Shown: piece after piece, positions 54,077 to 63,485 of the stretch | Layout of the letters: each line of letters begins with the position of its first letter | Position numbering within the stretch: position 1 is the stretch's first letter | Origin: an uncultured Ruegeria sp. | Lineage (GTDB): Bacteria; Pseudomonadota; Alphaproteobacteria; Rhodobacterales; Rhodobacteraceae | DNA: 64,000 nucleotides | Reading direction: 5' to 3' | Assembly (NCBI RefSeq): GCF_947504215.1 | Contig: NZ_CANNGO010000014.1 | Coordinates: 55,514 to 119,513 of the forward strand | Notes under the pieces: model-generated | Databases searched by the model: none | What the model saw: only the letters and a program-made list of their open reading frames with translations | Told to the model about the DNA's origin: nothing | Position numbers and translations under genes: made by a program

Positions 54077-55830
54077 TGAGCTGCTCCACTGATCTGAGTT
54101 TTATCGGCAAGACGCGCGACAGGTTCGGGCGCGTTTGCTTTGACTGGTTTGTCCAGCACGTTGCGGCGGTTGACCTTCAGTACTTCTTCTTTGTTGCCAA
54201 ACTGGGTTTGAGCCCCATTGCGCATCACCATCACTTTGTTGGCTGCTTGCAATGTTGCCGGACGATGGGTCATGACGACGGCAATTGCCCCGCGCGCTTT
54301 TGCCGCCAGGATTGCGTTGCGAAGAGCCTGCTCGCCGTCGGCGTCAAGATCCGAGTTCGGCTCATCCAGAACCAGAACGAATGGATCACCGTAAAGCGCA
54401 CGCGCCAAACCCAGCCGCTGCCGTTGACCGCCGGACAGAAAGAAACCTTTACCTATGTGGGTCTCATACCCATCGGGAAGCCCGCTTATTAACTCGTGAA
54501 CGCCTGCTTCCCGTGCGGCGCGTAGCACTTCGGCGTCATCAATTGCGGTTGAGAAACGGCCGATGTTTTCGCGGATTGTCCCGTCAAACAAATCTACATC
54601 CTGTGGCAGATAGCCGATCTGCTTACCCAGATCCTCATGGTTCCATTTGGACATCGGGCTGCCGTCCAGCAAAACTTCACCGCGCTGTGGAAACCAGATG
54701 CCGGCCAGCATCTTGCCCAGCGTGGTTTTACCAGACCCGCTGTGACCGATGACGGCCAGAACATCGCCAGCCCTCAGGTCGAAATCAATCGAACGGACTG
54801 TGGCAGTGATGGCGCGCGGCGGTCCAGCCTGCGTGATTCTGACGTCGAGCGACTTGAACGCGCGGGGTAAATGCAAATTCGTGGGGGCGTCCGCAAACTC
54901 TTCTGTCAAGGCTTTGATCTTAGCGTAAGAGCCCCGCGCAGCCAAAAAAGTCCGCCACTGACCAATCAGCTGATCAATCGGTGATAGCGCGCGGGCCAAA
55001 ACGATAGTTGCCGCAATCATGACGCCTGCGGTTGTTTCCCCGGTTATGGCAAGCGCAGCGCCCAAGCCGAGGATAGCAGATTGCAACCCCATTCGAACGG
55101 TCTTGGACATAACCGAAAACCCTGCGATCCGATCAGCAGCGCGGGTCTTGTGCTGATGGGCTTCGGCTTGCAAAGCAACCCAGCGCCGCACCAGATCAGA
55201 TTTCATACCAAGCGCCTGCACCAGCTCTGCGTTCCGGTCACTAGTATTGAACAGCGCATCCGATCGACCACGGGCCGTCGACGCCTGTTGCATAGGCGCG
55301 CGGGCGCGGGCGTTGTTGATTAGCGCCATGATTGTCAGCGTGACAGCTCCGGCCACACCCAGCAGGCCGAGAAAGGGATGCAGAACATAGAGGACGAGCA
55401 GGTAGATCGGAATCCACGGCGCATCAAAAAAGGCGGTTAGGGTCGTGCCTGAAATGAACTCGCGAAATCCGTTGATGTCTTCCACCAAATTTTCGCCCGG
55501 TTCGCTTTCACCTTGTACGCGACGACGCATCGCAGCCCCAAGGACCGGCGCGCCAACACCCATCTCGAACCGGGCAGCCAGGCGGCCAAGGATGCGCATC
55601 CGCATTAGGTCAAGACACGCAATAACAACAAAAACACCTGCCAGAAGGACAGACAGGGCAATCAGCGTATCAACGTTCTGGCTGGTCAGCACCCGATCAT
55701 AGACCTGCAGCATGTAAAGCGGCCCGGCCAACATCAAAAGATTTAGAAAAAGGCTAAAGAAGGCGACCGCAACAAAGCCTTTGCGCAGCGAAGCCCAGGC
55801 GGATTTGACAGGATTAGAGTTCTGTAACAT
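54073..55830 (-). CDS. T1SS ABC permease/ATPase, PrtD type
   Basis: 585 residues. Six-helix membrane domain without the C39 peptidase domain; ATPase with Walker A GHSGSGKTTLGKML, signature LSGGQRQRLGLARAL and Walker B VLDEPNSDLD, the PrtD/HasD-type variant. Exports RTX proteins with C-terminal signals. GGGAAAGGG site upstream. Follows the RTX gene across a hairpin. Confidence 0.94.
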   Translation of the reverse strand: MLQNSNPVKSAWASLRKGFVAVAFFSLFLNLLMLAGPLYMLQVYDRVLTSQNVDTLIALSVLLAGVFVVIACLDLMRMRILGRLAARFEMGVGAPVLGAAMRRRVQGESEPGENLVEDINGFREFISGTTLTAFFDAPWIPIYLLVLYVLHPFLGLLGVAGAVTLTIMALINNARARAPMQQASTARGRSDALFNTSDRNAELVQALGMKSDLVRRWVALQAEAHQHKTRAADRIAGFSVMSKTVRMGLQSAILGLGAALAITGETTAGVMIAATIVLARALSPIDQLIGQWRTFLAARGSYAKIKALTEEFADAPTNLHLPRAFKSLDVRITQAGPPRAITATVRSIDFDLRAGDVLAVIGHSGSGKTTLGKMLAGIWFPQRGEVLLDGSPMSKWNHEDLGKQIGYLPQDVDLFDGTIRENIGRFSTAIDDAEVLRAAREAGVHELISGLPDGYETHIGKGFFLSGGQRQRLGLARALYGDPFVLVLDEPNSDLDADGEQALRNAILAAKARGAIAVVMTHRPATLQAANKVMVMRNGAQTQFGNKEEVLKVNRRNVLDKPVKANAPEPVARLADKTQISGAAQ

Positions 55831-55854
55831 TTGACGACCCTTTCCGGGAAAGCA

Positions 55855-55880
55855 AACGGGGCGACTTACGCCGCCCCGTT
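55855..55880 (-). terminator. Hairpin between RTX gene and its exporter
   Basis: AACGGGGCG-N8-CGCCCCGTT with T-rich bases after it on the minus strand. It sits between the RTX stop (55890) and the exporter start (55830), as in hly operons, where a partial terminator gives more substrate than exporter message. Confidence 0.6.
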
Positions 55881-55889
55881 GTTGATCGA

Positions 55890-58800
55890 TTACACTACAA
55901 AGTCATCGTCGGTCAGATCCGCCCTGTTCACGCCGGAAAGCCGAACCGAGCCTTCATCGCCGAAGGTGATCAGGGCATCGTTGCCGTCCTGAGCGACATT
56001 CACGTTACTGTCGAAATCCGGACCAAAGTCACCGAACTGAAGCTGGTCGAGACCGACTTCGAAATCCTGAATGACATCGTCGCCAAAACCGACAGCAAAG
56101 ACAAAGGTGTCGGCGCCAGCACCACCGATCAGGACGTCATTGCCACCCTCACCGTTCAGTACGTCATCACCGGCCTGACCGTTCAAGGTATTGGACCCCG
56201 AGTTGCCAGACAGCACATCATTGCCGCCGTTTGGGCTAGCGGCGTTGTTCGAGCCGTTGATGTTCTCGAACCCAAACACCTGATCCAGAGTGGCTCCGTC
56301 CGGTGCGTTGATCGTAGCGACACCATCGCCTTCTTCGTCGAGATCCAGAACAACACCTGGTCCTGCGGTGAACAGTGCCGTATCGATACCTTCACCACCG
56401 ATGATGACGTCAGCACCACCGAACGAGTGGATCGAGTCGTTGCCCGCACCACCGTCTAGGACGTTGAACTCGTTGTTGCCCAGGATCAGGTCATCGCCGC
56501 TAGAGCCAACTACGTTTTCAAAGTCATCGACTTCTGCAACGATCTGACCGCCCACGATGATGGCGCCATCCTGCGGACCCTCATCGCCATTGCCAGCCGG
56601 GTTCGGCGCAGGGCCGCTCAGGTCCAGATCAACAGTGACTCCGTCAAAACCAGACACGTCGATCGTATCGTTGTCGTCGGATCCGATGACCCGCTCGATC
56701 GACTGTAGAATGTCTGTATCGATCTGGTTGTCGATGACATCCGGACCGATGACACCGATTCCACCCACTGCATCCACATCCAGTGTGGCCCCCGCATCCA
56801 CCAGCGTGTCCTGTATAACCGGACCATTGGCGCCGGCCGGTGCATTGTGTAAATGGATGGCTGAAACAACACCCGGGATCGGAGTGTTCAGATCGGCCTC
56901 GTTCAGACCCACGACGCTTAGCTCGCTGGAATAGGTGACTTCACCCGTTGCCAGGTTCTGAGTGATCACAACGGTTGCATCGCCCGTTGCTCTGCTGTCC
57001 GAGGTCGGTCCAGGTTCCTGTGACGCGTCCAGGCCACCACTGAGCGTTACGGTACGAATGCCTTGCTCGGTAACGTCGCCGTCGACCAGCAACTGCCCAC
57101 GGATTTCGCCGCCGGGGAAGTCTGAAGTGTGGATGTTGTAGTACAGGTTGCCCTGAACGGCCTGCTCCACGAAGGCAGCTCCGTCGGCGATGTTCGAACC
57201 GAACTGATCCGGTGCCGTAACTAGCGCATCCACCACCGAGACGTTGAAGCCCGTGTCGCGTGAGGCGGTGCCGTTGCCGTTGGCGTCCAGACGGACATCG
57301 ACCGCAACATCCAGATCCGAGAAGTCAGCAGTGTCGATGCCATCACCACCGTTGATGAAGTCATTGCCCAAACCACCGGTCAGAACGTTGTCCGCATCAC
57401 CTGCGATCAGAACGTCATCGCCAGCACCTCCGACGATATCTCCGTTGGTGGTGCCCAGATCAACAAAGATGTCATCGCCATCGCTCAGCAGAACAGTGCC
57501 GTTGATGACACCTTCGTCATCGTTGACAATGGTCACGGAACCAGCATCCGAGGCATCAATCGCATTGAATGTGCCGCGGATCTCACCTTCGTTCAGGACC
57601 GCACCCAGAAGATTCAGCCCGCCGTCGACACGCAGACCCGCTGCGGCCTCCGAAGTCTCGGAACCCGCGATCAGCCCCTCGTTAACGACAACACCGGCAA
57701 AAGATGCATCATCCTGGCTGGTAAAAAGGCGCAGACCGTCGCCGACCTGATTGCCTTCTATCGCGTCGCCACGGCCCTGCAGGGTACCTTCGTTCAGAAC
57801 GGCAGCCGACACCACATCACCTGACACGTCGCCGGTTTGCAGCGAAACGGCTGAGCCGTTGTTACCTTCGCCTGCGTCGACCAGACCGGTGTTGGAGAAT
57901 GTGTAGTTGTCAGCGGTGCCGTCGGCATAGACGGTGCCGTTGCGCTGGTTACCGGTGCCCAGAATTGTACCTTCGTTGACAACCTCAAGACCTTCACCAT
58001 CGATGTTCACAGCACGGCTGTCCGAAGTCACCGTGCCGCGGTTCACGAAGGAACCCCCAATATGATCACCGGTGCCAAAATAGACACCATTCTGACCACC
58101 CGCGAAGACGCCGGTTTCTTCGTTGACCAACTGGCCCTGGAAATTGACGTTGTTCACTGCGCGGAATGCACCAACAGTTCCGTTCGCCCCTTCGGACGTG
58201 ACCGAGCCTGTGTTGATGATCGTGCCAGTGAAGGATGCAGGCGCAAAACCACCGCCCTCCGAACGGACACCTTCCAGACGAATACCGTCACCTGCGGTAC
58301 CAAGCGCGGCGCCAGCGTTGCCCCGACCGGCAATAGAACCGGCGTTGGTGATTTCGACTTCGCCGTTGCCGTCTGCGGCCAGCGACAACGAGACACCAGC
58401 GCCATCGTTGTGCTCACCGGCATCAATCGAACCTGTCGCTAGGTTATTGATTGAATAGTCGCTCGCTGTGTCGTCGGCATAGTCAGTACCATTGCGTTGA
58501 TCGCCTGTGCCTAGGATGTCGCCTCCGTTGACGACATCCACGCCCGTGCCGTCGATATTCAGCGCACGGCTGCCCGACTGGATGGTACCAAAGTTCAGCA
58601 CGTCCAGTTCATGTTCACCATTGCCGATATACAGACCATTACGGGGGCCTTCGATCACACCAGTCGAGGTGTTTAGAATCTCGCCTTCGGCACTGGCGCC
58701 GTCCGCGATACGAATACCTGCCGCTGTACCCTGATTGCTTTCGGTTGAAATCAAGCCGCTGTTGATGATTTCGGTTTCCAGGATGGTACCTTCGGCGCCA

Positions 58801-59543
58801 TCATCGATGCGAATACCATCACCTGCCAGCGATGTGTTCGCCGCCGCCTGGCCACGACCCTGAATGGTTGCACCAAACCCGTTGAAGACGTCGGTTTCTA
58901 CCCGGTCAGCAACCTCGTCACCAACCTGCAGCGAGATACCGGCGCCCTGATTGCCTTCACCAGCGTCAATCGTTCCGCCTGCGAAGTTCGAAATTGAAAC
59001 ATCCTCAGCCGTACTGTTTGTGTAGATCGTTCCGTTGCGCTGATCACCAGTGCCGATGATGTCACCAAAGTTACGAACATCGATGCCCTGACCCTGAATG
59101 TCCACCGCACGGCTGTCCGAGTTGATCACTCCGCCGCGGAAATTGTCCAGACTCCCCGAGCTTTCGGGGCCTGCAAACTGCACACCATTGAATTCGCCCG
59201 CAATCTCACCGAAATTGCGCACAGAGGCGCCGCCCTGTACCTGAACACCAGTCGCCAGAGCGTCGGGCCCATTGTTGGCCTCGATCCTTCCAGAACGGAA
59301 GTTGAAGATATCAACGTCGTCGCCCTGTGCCTGAACAGCGGCGACCGCGTTGTTGGTAGTGATTTCGCCGAAATTCAGCAAACGGGCAAAGTCGTTTGCC
59401 AGAACAAAAGCAGGGGTATCGTCTATTACCGTGTTTTGGAAAAAACTGTTTAGAAGAGTTTGGCCGTCGCGAGTTGTCTCTTGCGCCAAAGATGACGTGG
59501 TCAAAAGACGAGCACGCAGACTTTCTAAAAACTGGGACAGCAT
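55890..59543 (-). CDS. RTX/CHRD type I secreted protein with tandem beta repeats
   Basis: 1217 residues, very acidic, no Cys signal peptide. An N-terminal 60-residue unique part, three tandem modules of about 180 residues (roughly 120-660; each with GTGxQRNGTxYxxxTA and a GIDVxNxGxI strand pattern, beta-helix-like), then a first RTX block (GGAGDDVLIAGDADNVLTGG near 705), CHRD strands with YYNIHTSDFPGGEIRGQL (near 800) and HLHNAPAGANGPV (near 900), a second RTX block (1030-1150, GGxGxD nonapeptides) and C-terminal secretion signal LTDDDFVV. Ca2+ would fold the RTX turns outside the cell. Adhesin or surface-layer roles are inferred. GGAGTG site. Confidence 0.9.
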   Translation of the reverse strand: MLSQFLESLRARLLTTSSLAQETTRDGQTLLNSFFQNTVIDDTPAFVLANDFARLLNFGEITTNNAVAAVQAQGDDVDIFNFRSGRIEANNGPDALATGVQVQGGASVRNFGEIAGEFNGVQFAGPESSGSLDNFRGGVINSDSRAVDIQGQGIDVRNFGDIIGTGDQRNGTIYTNSTAEDVSISNFAGGTIDAGEGNQGAGISLQVGDEVADRVETDVFNGFGATIQGRGQAAANTSLAGDGIRIDDGAEGTILETEIINSGLISTESNQGTAAGIRIADGASAEGEILNTSTGVIEGPRNGLYIGNGEHELDVLNFGTIQSGSRALNIDGTGVDVVNGGDILGTGDQRNGTDYADDTASDYSINNLATGSIDAGEHNDGAGVSLSLAADGNGEVEITNAGSIAGRGNAGAALGTAGDGIRLEGVRSEGGGFAPASFTGTIINTGSVTSEGANGTVGAFRAVNNVNFQGQLVNEETGVFAGGQNGVYFGTGDHIGGSFVNRGTVTSDSRAVNIDGEGLEVVNEGTILGTGNQRNGTVYADGTADNYTFSNTGLVDAGEGNNGSAVSLQTGDVSGDVVSAAVLNEGTLQGRGDAIEGNQVGDGLRLFTSQDDASFAGVVVNEGLIAGSETSEAAAGLRVDGGLNLLGAVLNEGEIRGTFNAIDASDAGSVTIVNDDEGVINGTVLLSDGDDIFVDLGTTNGDIVGGAGDDVLIAGDADNVLTGGLGNDFINGGDGIDTADFSDLDVAVDVRLDANGNGTASRDTGFNVSVVDALVTAPDQFGSNIADGAAFVEQAVQGNLYYNIHTSDFPGGEIRGQLLVDGDVTEQGIRTVTLSGGLDASQEPGPTSDSRATGDATVVITQNLATGEVTYSSELSVVGLNEADLNTPIPGVVSAIHLHNAPAGANGPVIQDTLVDAGATLDVDAVGGIGVIGPDVIDNQIDTDILQSIERVIGSDDNDTIDVSGFDGVTVDLDLSGPAPNPAGNGDEGPQDGAIIVGGQIVAEVDDFENVVGSSGDDLILGNNEFNVLDGGAGNDSIHSFGGADVIIGGEGIDTALFTAGPGVVLDLDEEGDGVATINAPDGATLDQVFGFENINGSNNAASPNGGNDVLSGNSGSNTLNGQAGDDVLNGEGGNDVLIGGAGADTFVFAVGFGDDVIQDFEVGLDQLQFGDFGPDFDSNVNVAQDGNDALITFGDEGSVRLSGVNRADLTDDDFVV
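57500..59130 (-). repeat. Triplicated 180-residue module inside the RTX protein
   Basis: The same SxSRA...GTGxQRNGT motif recurs about 543-552 bp apart (near 59115, 58570 and 58015). Spacing and order of motifs are conserved, so the array arose by tandem duplication of a coding unit. Variation between copies suggests age rather than recent expansion. Confidence 0.7.
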
Positions 59544-59773
59544 GGGTCACTCCGTCAGGTATGTTGCGTTGTGAAGGTGGCTCGTTGCTTCGGGCTACCA
59601 ACGCTTCAAAGGAGTATGTCGCGCTTCAACTCACTTAAAATTCATCCTGCAAATCGAGCGTATAACCAAAACAAATACTCACGAAACCCGTGACACCGCA
59701 TACAGACAACCCCAACAAATCAGGGCGTTTTTCAACGGCAACTCTTTGGCTTCCCCGTATTCACTTACGTAAA

Positions 59774-59789
59774 CTGACAAACTTGTCAG
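59774..59789. promoter_or_regulatory. Candidate operator between RTX gene and LysR gene
   Basis: CTGACAA-AC-TTGTCAG, a near-contiguous 16-bp palindrome, nested inside wider arms TCACTT (59761-59766) and AAGTGA (59793-59798). Lies in the 362-bp gap between the divergent RTX gene and LysR gene. Could be a LysR site or part of a long hairpin. Confidence 0.4.
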
Positions 59790-59905
59790 CGAAAGTGAGC
59801 GGCAAATCCCTCGGATTTCATCTGCCGGTCTTTAGAAGACATGCTTCGGATCATATTTTTTCGGACAAAGGTTACTCCTGCTTCAAACAGTGAATTGTGC
59901 AACCG

Positions 59906-60832
59906 ATGAACATCAGAGACTTGGAATACGTCCTTTCGATCGCCAAATTCGGCCAGTTCAGTCAGGCTGCGATCGCTTGCAATGTGTCACAACCAGCGTT
60001 GTCAAACCAAATTAAGAAGCTGGAAAAGGAGCTAGGTACCGAAATTTTCTTGCGGCTAAATAATGAAGTTCGACCAACAGCATGCGGGGCTAGGGTCGTT
60101 GAAATTGCAGGTCGTATTTTGAACGATGCGCAAAAAATCCGCGATACAGCAACCGAGTTTCGCGATCCTGAAGCAGTACCTTTCAAAATTGGAATGACGC
60201 CGACCCTCGCGCCGTACCTGACTCAATATTTTTCGGAATTGTTCAACACGCTGTTTCCGAGCATGCGGGTTACGATGATTGAAGACCTTCCGCAAAACAT
60301 GTTGCGAATGGTCGAAGATCACACGCTTGACATGGCACTGGTCGCGAAAGTCAATAATAGCGAGGCGTTGGACTTCACCTCGATATGGTCCGAGCCACTG
60401 TTTTTGGCAATGCGCGAAGGGCACCCATTGTGCAGGCTGCCCTCGATAGCACCTGAGGACGTGCCAGAATATGATTTCATACGCTTGCCCCACAGTTTCG
60501 GCTATGAGCTTGAAGATCGGCTTCCCAGACAAGATGCTTCGATCCGTGTCACCAAACGATTCGATCTGACCGCGTTACGGTTCGAAACGATCTGCCGACA
60601 TATTTGCCACTCCGATGACTGTACGATCGTTTCTGCGTTGGCTGTTGAGCAATTCAAGCGAGATAGATGGCCTTTGTGTTTTGTCCCGTTTGATAGCCCA
60701 GGAAACCTGCGAAACCTTGGTGCAGCGACACGGCCCAATTGCCCTCGAAAACCGTTGCTAGCCAGAATTGGGGCATACATTAATCAAAACCCTCCTAAAG
60801 GGGTGGAGCCAAGTTACGCGCAGAAAAAATGA
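59906..60832 (+). CDS. LysR family transcriptional regulator (OxyR-like architecture)
   Basis: 308 residues. NIRDLEYVLSIAKFGQFSQAAIACNVSQPALSNQIKKLE is an OxyR-like HTH; the effector domain lacks the OxyR redox Cys pair at the aligned place (it has CRHICHSDDC instead). Divergent from the RTX gene, so it may control it. ATG 59906 preferred over a GTG three codons upstream. Confidence 0.85.
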   Translation: MNIRDLEYVLSIAKFGQFSQAAIACNVSQPALSNQIKKLEKELGTEIFLRLNNEVRPTACGARVVEIAGRILNDAQKIRDTATEFRDPEAVPFKIGMTPTLAPYLTQYFSELFNTLFPSMRVTMIEDLPQNMLRMVEDHTLDMALVAKVNNSEALDFTSIWSEPLFLAMREGHPLCRLPSIAPEDVPEYDFIRLPHSFGYELEDRLPRQDASIRVTKRFDLTALRFETICRHICHSDDCTIVSALAVEQFKRDRWPLCFVPFDSPGNLRNLGAATRPNCPRKPLLARIGAYINQNPPKGVEPSYAQKK

Positions 60833-60937
60833 AAATCACAGCTCTTTCGCCCAGATTACCATTCTAGGCTGCTCACCCAACTGGCATTTCGAAAGCAGTT
60901 CGTATAGCGACGTGCTTGAATTTGACCGGAGCAGACC

Positions 60938-61235
60938 GTGGCTATCTCATTCAAAGAAGACGATTTTCCGAAAGAAGTCGTTTCACACGCGGTCTTCTTC
61001 CACACGCGTGGGGTGTTTCATACCGGAACCTGGAAGAAGTCTTGGCAGTACTTGGCATGAGTCTTGAGCATGGAACGCTGAACCGCTGGGAAGTCGACAC
61101 GCGGATCTGGTGGCTAAAGCTACCCAATGTCGAAAGCGCGCCTCAGATTTTTCATGACGCATGGATGAGATATCTGCGCAAAGTTTAGGGTGACCCGGTT
61201 TAGCTTTACCGAGCCATCAACAAATACGGCAAGCG
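60938..61235 (+). mobile_element. IS6-family transposase remnant
   Basis: ISFKEDDFPKEVVSHAVFF in one frame, then SYRNLEEVLAVLGMSLEHGTLNRW in another; together the IS6-type N-terminus. Later LYRAINKYGK corresponds to the DDE domain start; two stops interrupt. Frameshifts and missing catalytic core: inactive. Confidence 0.65.
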
Positions 61236-61375
61236 TCGCTACAAGTGCCGTAATAGGTTCGAGAGTGTGTTTGGACGCCTGAATGATTGGCGTCGTGTCG
61301 CACGCAGTATGATAGATGCCTAAAGGTGTTCGTCTCGGCCATCGCACTCGCAGCAATATCTTGTTTTGCCTGTAA
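61231..61375 (+). mobile_element. IS5/IS427-family transposase C-terminal remnant
   Basis: RYKCRNRFESVFGRLNDWRRVA continues the frame of the IS6 piece, then after a frameshift YDRCLKVFVSAIALAAI; together the C-terminal end of IS5-type transposases. Only the last 45 codons remain. It directly follows the IS6 fragment, so the two relics are fused. Confidence 0.65.
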
Positions 61376-61502
61376 TTTAATGGATCTGGAGTATAGGCTA
61401 AGTCCAAATTTTGCGGACTTCTTGTGATGTATTTTTTTTTGACAGAGTTAGTTGCACGTTGCAGAGTTCAGTTGCCTGAAATTTCCCGTGCGGAGGGGCT
61501 TT

Positions 61503-63485
61503 GTGAACGCAACCTTCAGTAAGACACAGTCGCTAGCTCCAACTTCCATCATAGCTTCGTTATTGTCTTTCCTCTTCACCAGCAGTGCTTGGTCCGACAC
61601 TGTGGTGCCGCAAATCATGCTGACCGATAACGTTGTTGAACGGATTGAGACCAGAAGAACAACAGATGCGGTTCTCGCTTCGGCATACGAAGCTTTGCTT
61701 GCAAGCGCTGATGCCCATTTGGATCAGCCTACAATTGTGGAAGCGCTCAGATCGGATACCTCAGAACTGCGGCAGAGCTTTGTTGGTTTTGATCAGAAAC
61801 CGGTTGAGCGGTTGACAACAATGGGAATGGCGTGGCGTCTGACCGGCGACAAACGCTATGCGGATCGAGCCAGACTGGAGCTTTTGCAACTTGCAGATTT
61901 GGAGACGTGGTACCCGGAAAACTTTCTGGGCTTGAGTAGGGTCACGTTGGCGGTTGCGCTTGGCTACAGTTGGATCAGTGAAACTCTGGATGACGGTGAT
62001 CATGCGGCAATCAAGTCAGCATTGGTCAACAAGGCGTTGAACGAAGCTGCTGGGATCTATGAGCTGGACACGGCTTACTTTGATAAAGGCTGGGTTGTCC
62101 CGCAGCGTTGGGTGCATCCGACCCCGATCCCAAGCTCTTTGCCTGACGGCACGGCAACGGCGGATATCACCTGGCCTGTTGCATCCTTTAACTGGAACAT
62201 CATCTGCAATACCGGAATGATCGTTGCGGCCCTTGCCGTTTCAGAAGCTGAGCCAGAATTGGCGAAGCAGATCATCGAAAGTGCTCAGATATCGCTTCGC
62301 AATGGGTTTGCGATGTTTGCCCCAGATGGAGCGTGGCCGGAAGGTCCAATGTATGGCGCGTTGGCTGCGCGGGACGCGGCCATCGCGATCACGTCTTTGG
62401 AAACCGTGCTCGGGCACGATTTTGATTTGTCCAAATCAGACGGGATGGCGAATTTTGGCGACTATCTTACTCATGTGACCGGGCCGACCGGCTTGTTATT
62501 CAACTACGGCGACAGCGACACAAACACTGATCTGGTCGCGTTGACCTGGCTTGCGTCGCGCTTTAACCGACCCGATTACAGTCGGCGGACCGCCGGTTCC
62601 AAACCCGTTTCACACGTTGCGCTGGATCTGATCTGGCGGCAAAACTCTGAGGAAAGACCTATCGACGGGCGACAAAACTCGTTCTGGTTCGGTGGGCTTG
62701 GACTTGTGATGATGCGATCCGCATGGGATGATCCAAAAGCGACATATGTCGGCTTCAAGGCCGGACCGCTACGCAGTCATCACAACAACCTTGATGCGGG
62801 AACATTTGTTCTTGAGACAAACGGAGTGAGATGGGCGACTGATCTTGGGATCGGAAACTACCATTTGCCCGGATATTTCACCAACAAACGCTTTGACTAT
62901 TATCGCACGGCGACAATCGGTCAGAACACACTGGTCTTTGGCTCTGCAAACCAGCAAACAACTGGTCGCGCCCAGATTGAAGAGTTTGGGCAGTTCCCCG
63001 ATTTCAACTTCACGATAGCGGACCTTTCTGAACCGTATGGCAGGCCCGTGGGCACCGTACGGCGTGGCATAGCCTTGATCGAAGGAAGTGCAGTTCTGAT
63101 TCAAGACGAAATCGAAGGAAATCAAGCAGATCCGGTATTCTGGACCATGCATACCGAAGCGCAGGTTAGCATCGATGGGCAAACTGCGATCCTGCGAAAG
63201 GATGGGCAGGAATTACGAGCACGCGTTCTTTCACCGCCTGAGGCCCTTTTTACTTTACGTTCTGCAGACCCTTGCAAAACACCATATAACTCGGACTGCG
63301 CCAACCAGAACCCAAATTCTGGCGTCGGCAGATTGATGATTGATCTGCAGGCTCAGGACTCGGGCGCGTCGCAAACAATCGCTGTTTGGTTTGACAGCGC
63401 CGGGGGCACAGCTGACAACACGATCATCCCACTGAGCGACTGGCGACTGCATGCCACTCTGTCGCAACCTGACCCAATAGAATAG
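61503..63485 (+). CDS. Secreted heparinase II/III-like protein
   Basis: 660 residues from a GTG at 61503 with a GGAGG site 7 bp upstream. Signal peptide SIIASLLSFLFTSSAWSDT. An alpha/alpha barrel part (about 50-400), then a heparinase II/III beta domain: FGGLGLVMMRSAWDD, AGPLRSHHNNLDAGTFVLE, DLGIGNYHLPGY. Probably a polysaccharide lyase acting on uronic-acid glycans; substrate not defined. Lies between transposase scars. Confidence 0.85.
   Translation: MNATFSKTQSLAPTSIIASLLSFLFTSSAWSDTVVPQIMLTDNVVERIETRRTTDAVLASAYEALLASADAHLDQPTIVEALRSDTSELRQSFVGFDQKPVERLTTMGMAWRLTGDKRYADRARLELLQLADLETWYPENFLGLSRVTLAVALGYSWISETLDDGDHAAIKSALVNKALNEAAGIYELDTAYFDKGWVVPQRWVHPTPIPSSLPDGTATADITWPVASFNWNIICNTGMIVAALAVSEAEPELAKQIIESAQISLRNGFAMFAPDGAWPEGPMYGALAARDAAIAITSLETVLGHDFDLSKSDGMANFGDYLTHVTGPTGLLFNYGDSDTNTDLVALTWLASRFNRPDYSRRTAGSKPVSHVALDLIWRQNSEERPIDGRQNSFWFGGLGLVMMRSAWDDPKATYVGFKAGPLRSHHNNLDAGTFVLETNGVRWATDLGIGNYHLPGYFTNKRFDYYRTATIGQNTLVFGSANQQTTGRAQIEEFGQFPDFNFTIADLSEPYGRPVGTVRRGIALIEGSAVLIQDEIEGNQADPVFWTMHTEAQVSIDGQTAILRKDGQELRARVLSPPEALFTLRSADPCKTPYNSDCANQNPNSGVGRLMIDLQAQDSGASQTIAVWFDSAGGTADNTIIPLSDWRLHATLSQPDPIE

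Noticed and set aside
57500..59130. Regular repeats considered as CRISPR or DNA repeat array
   Set aside because: Period of about 545 bp in frame within one coding region; protein module duplication.
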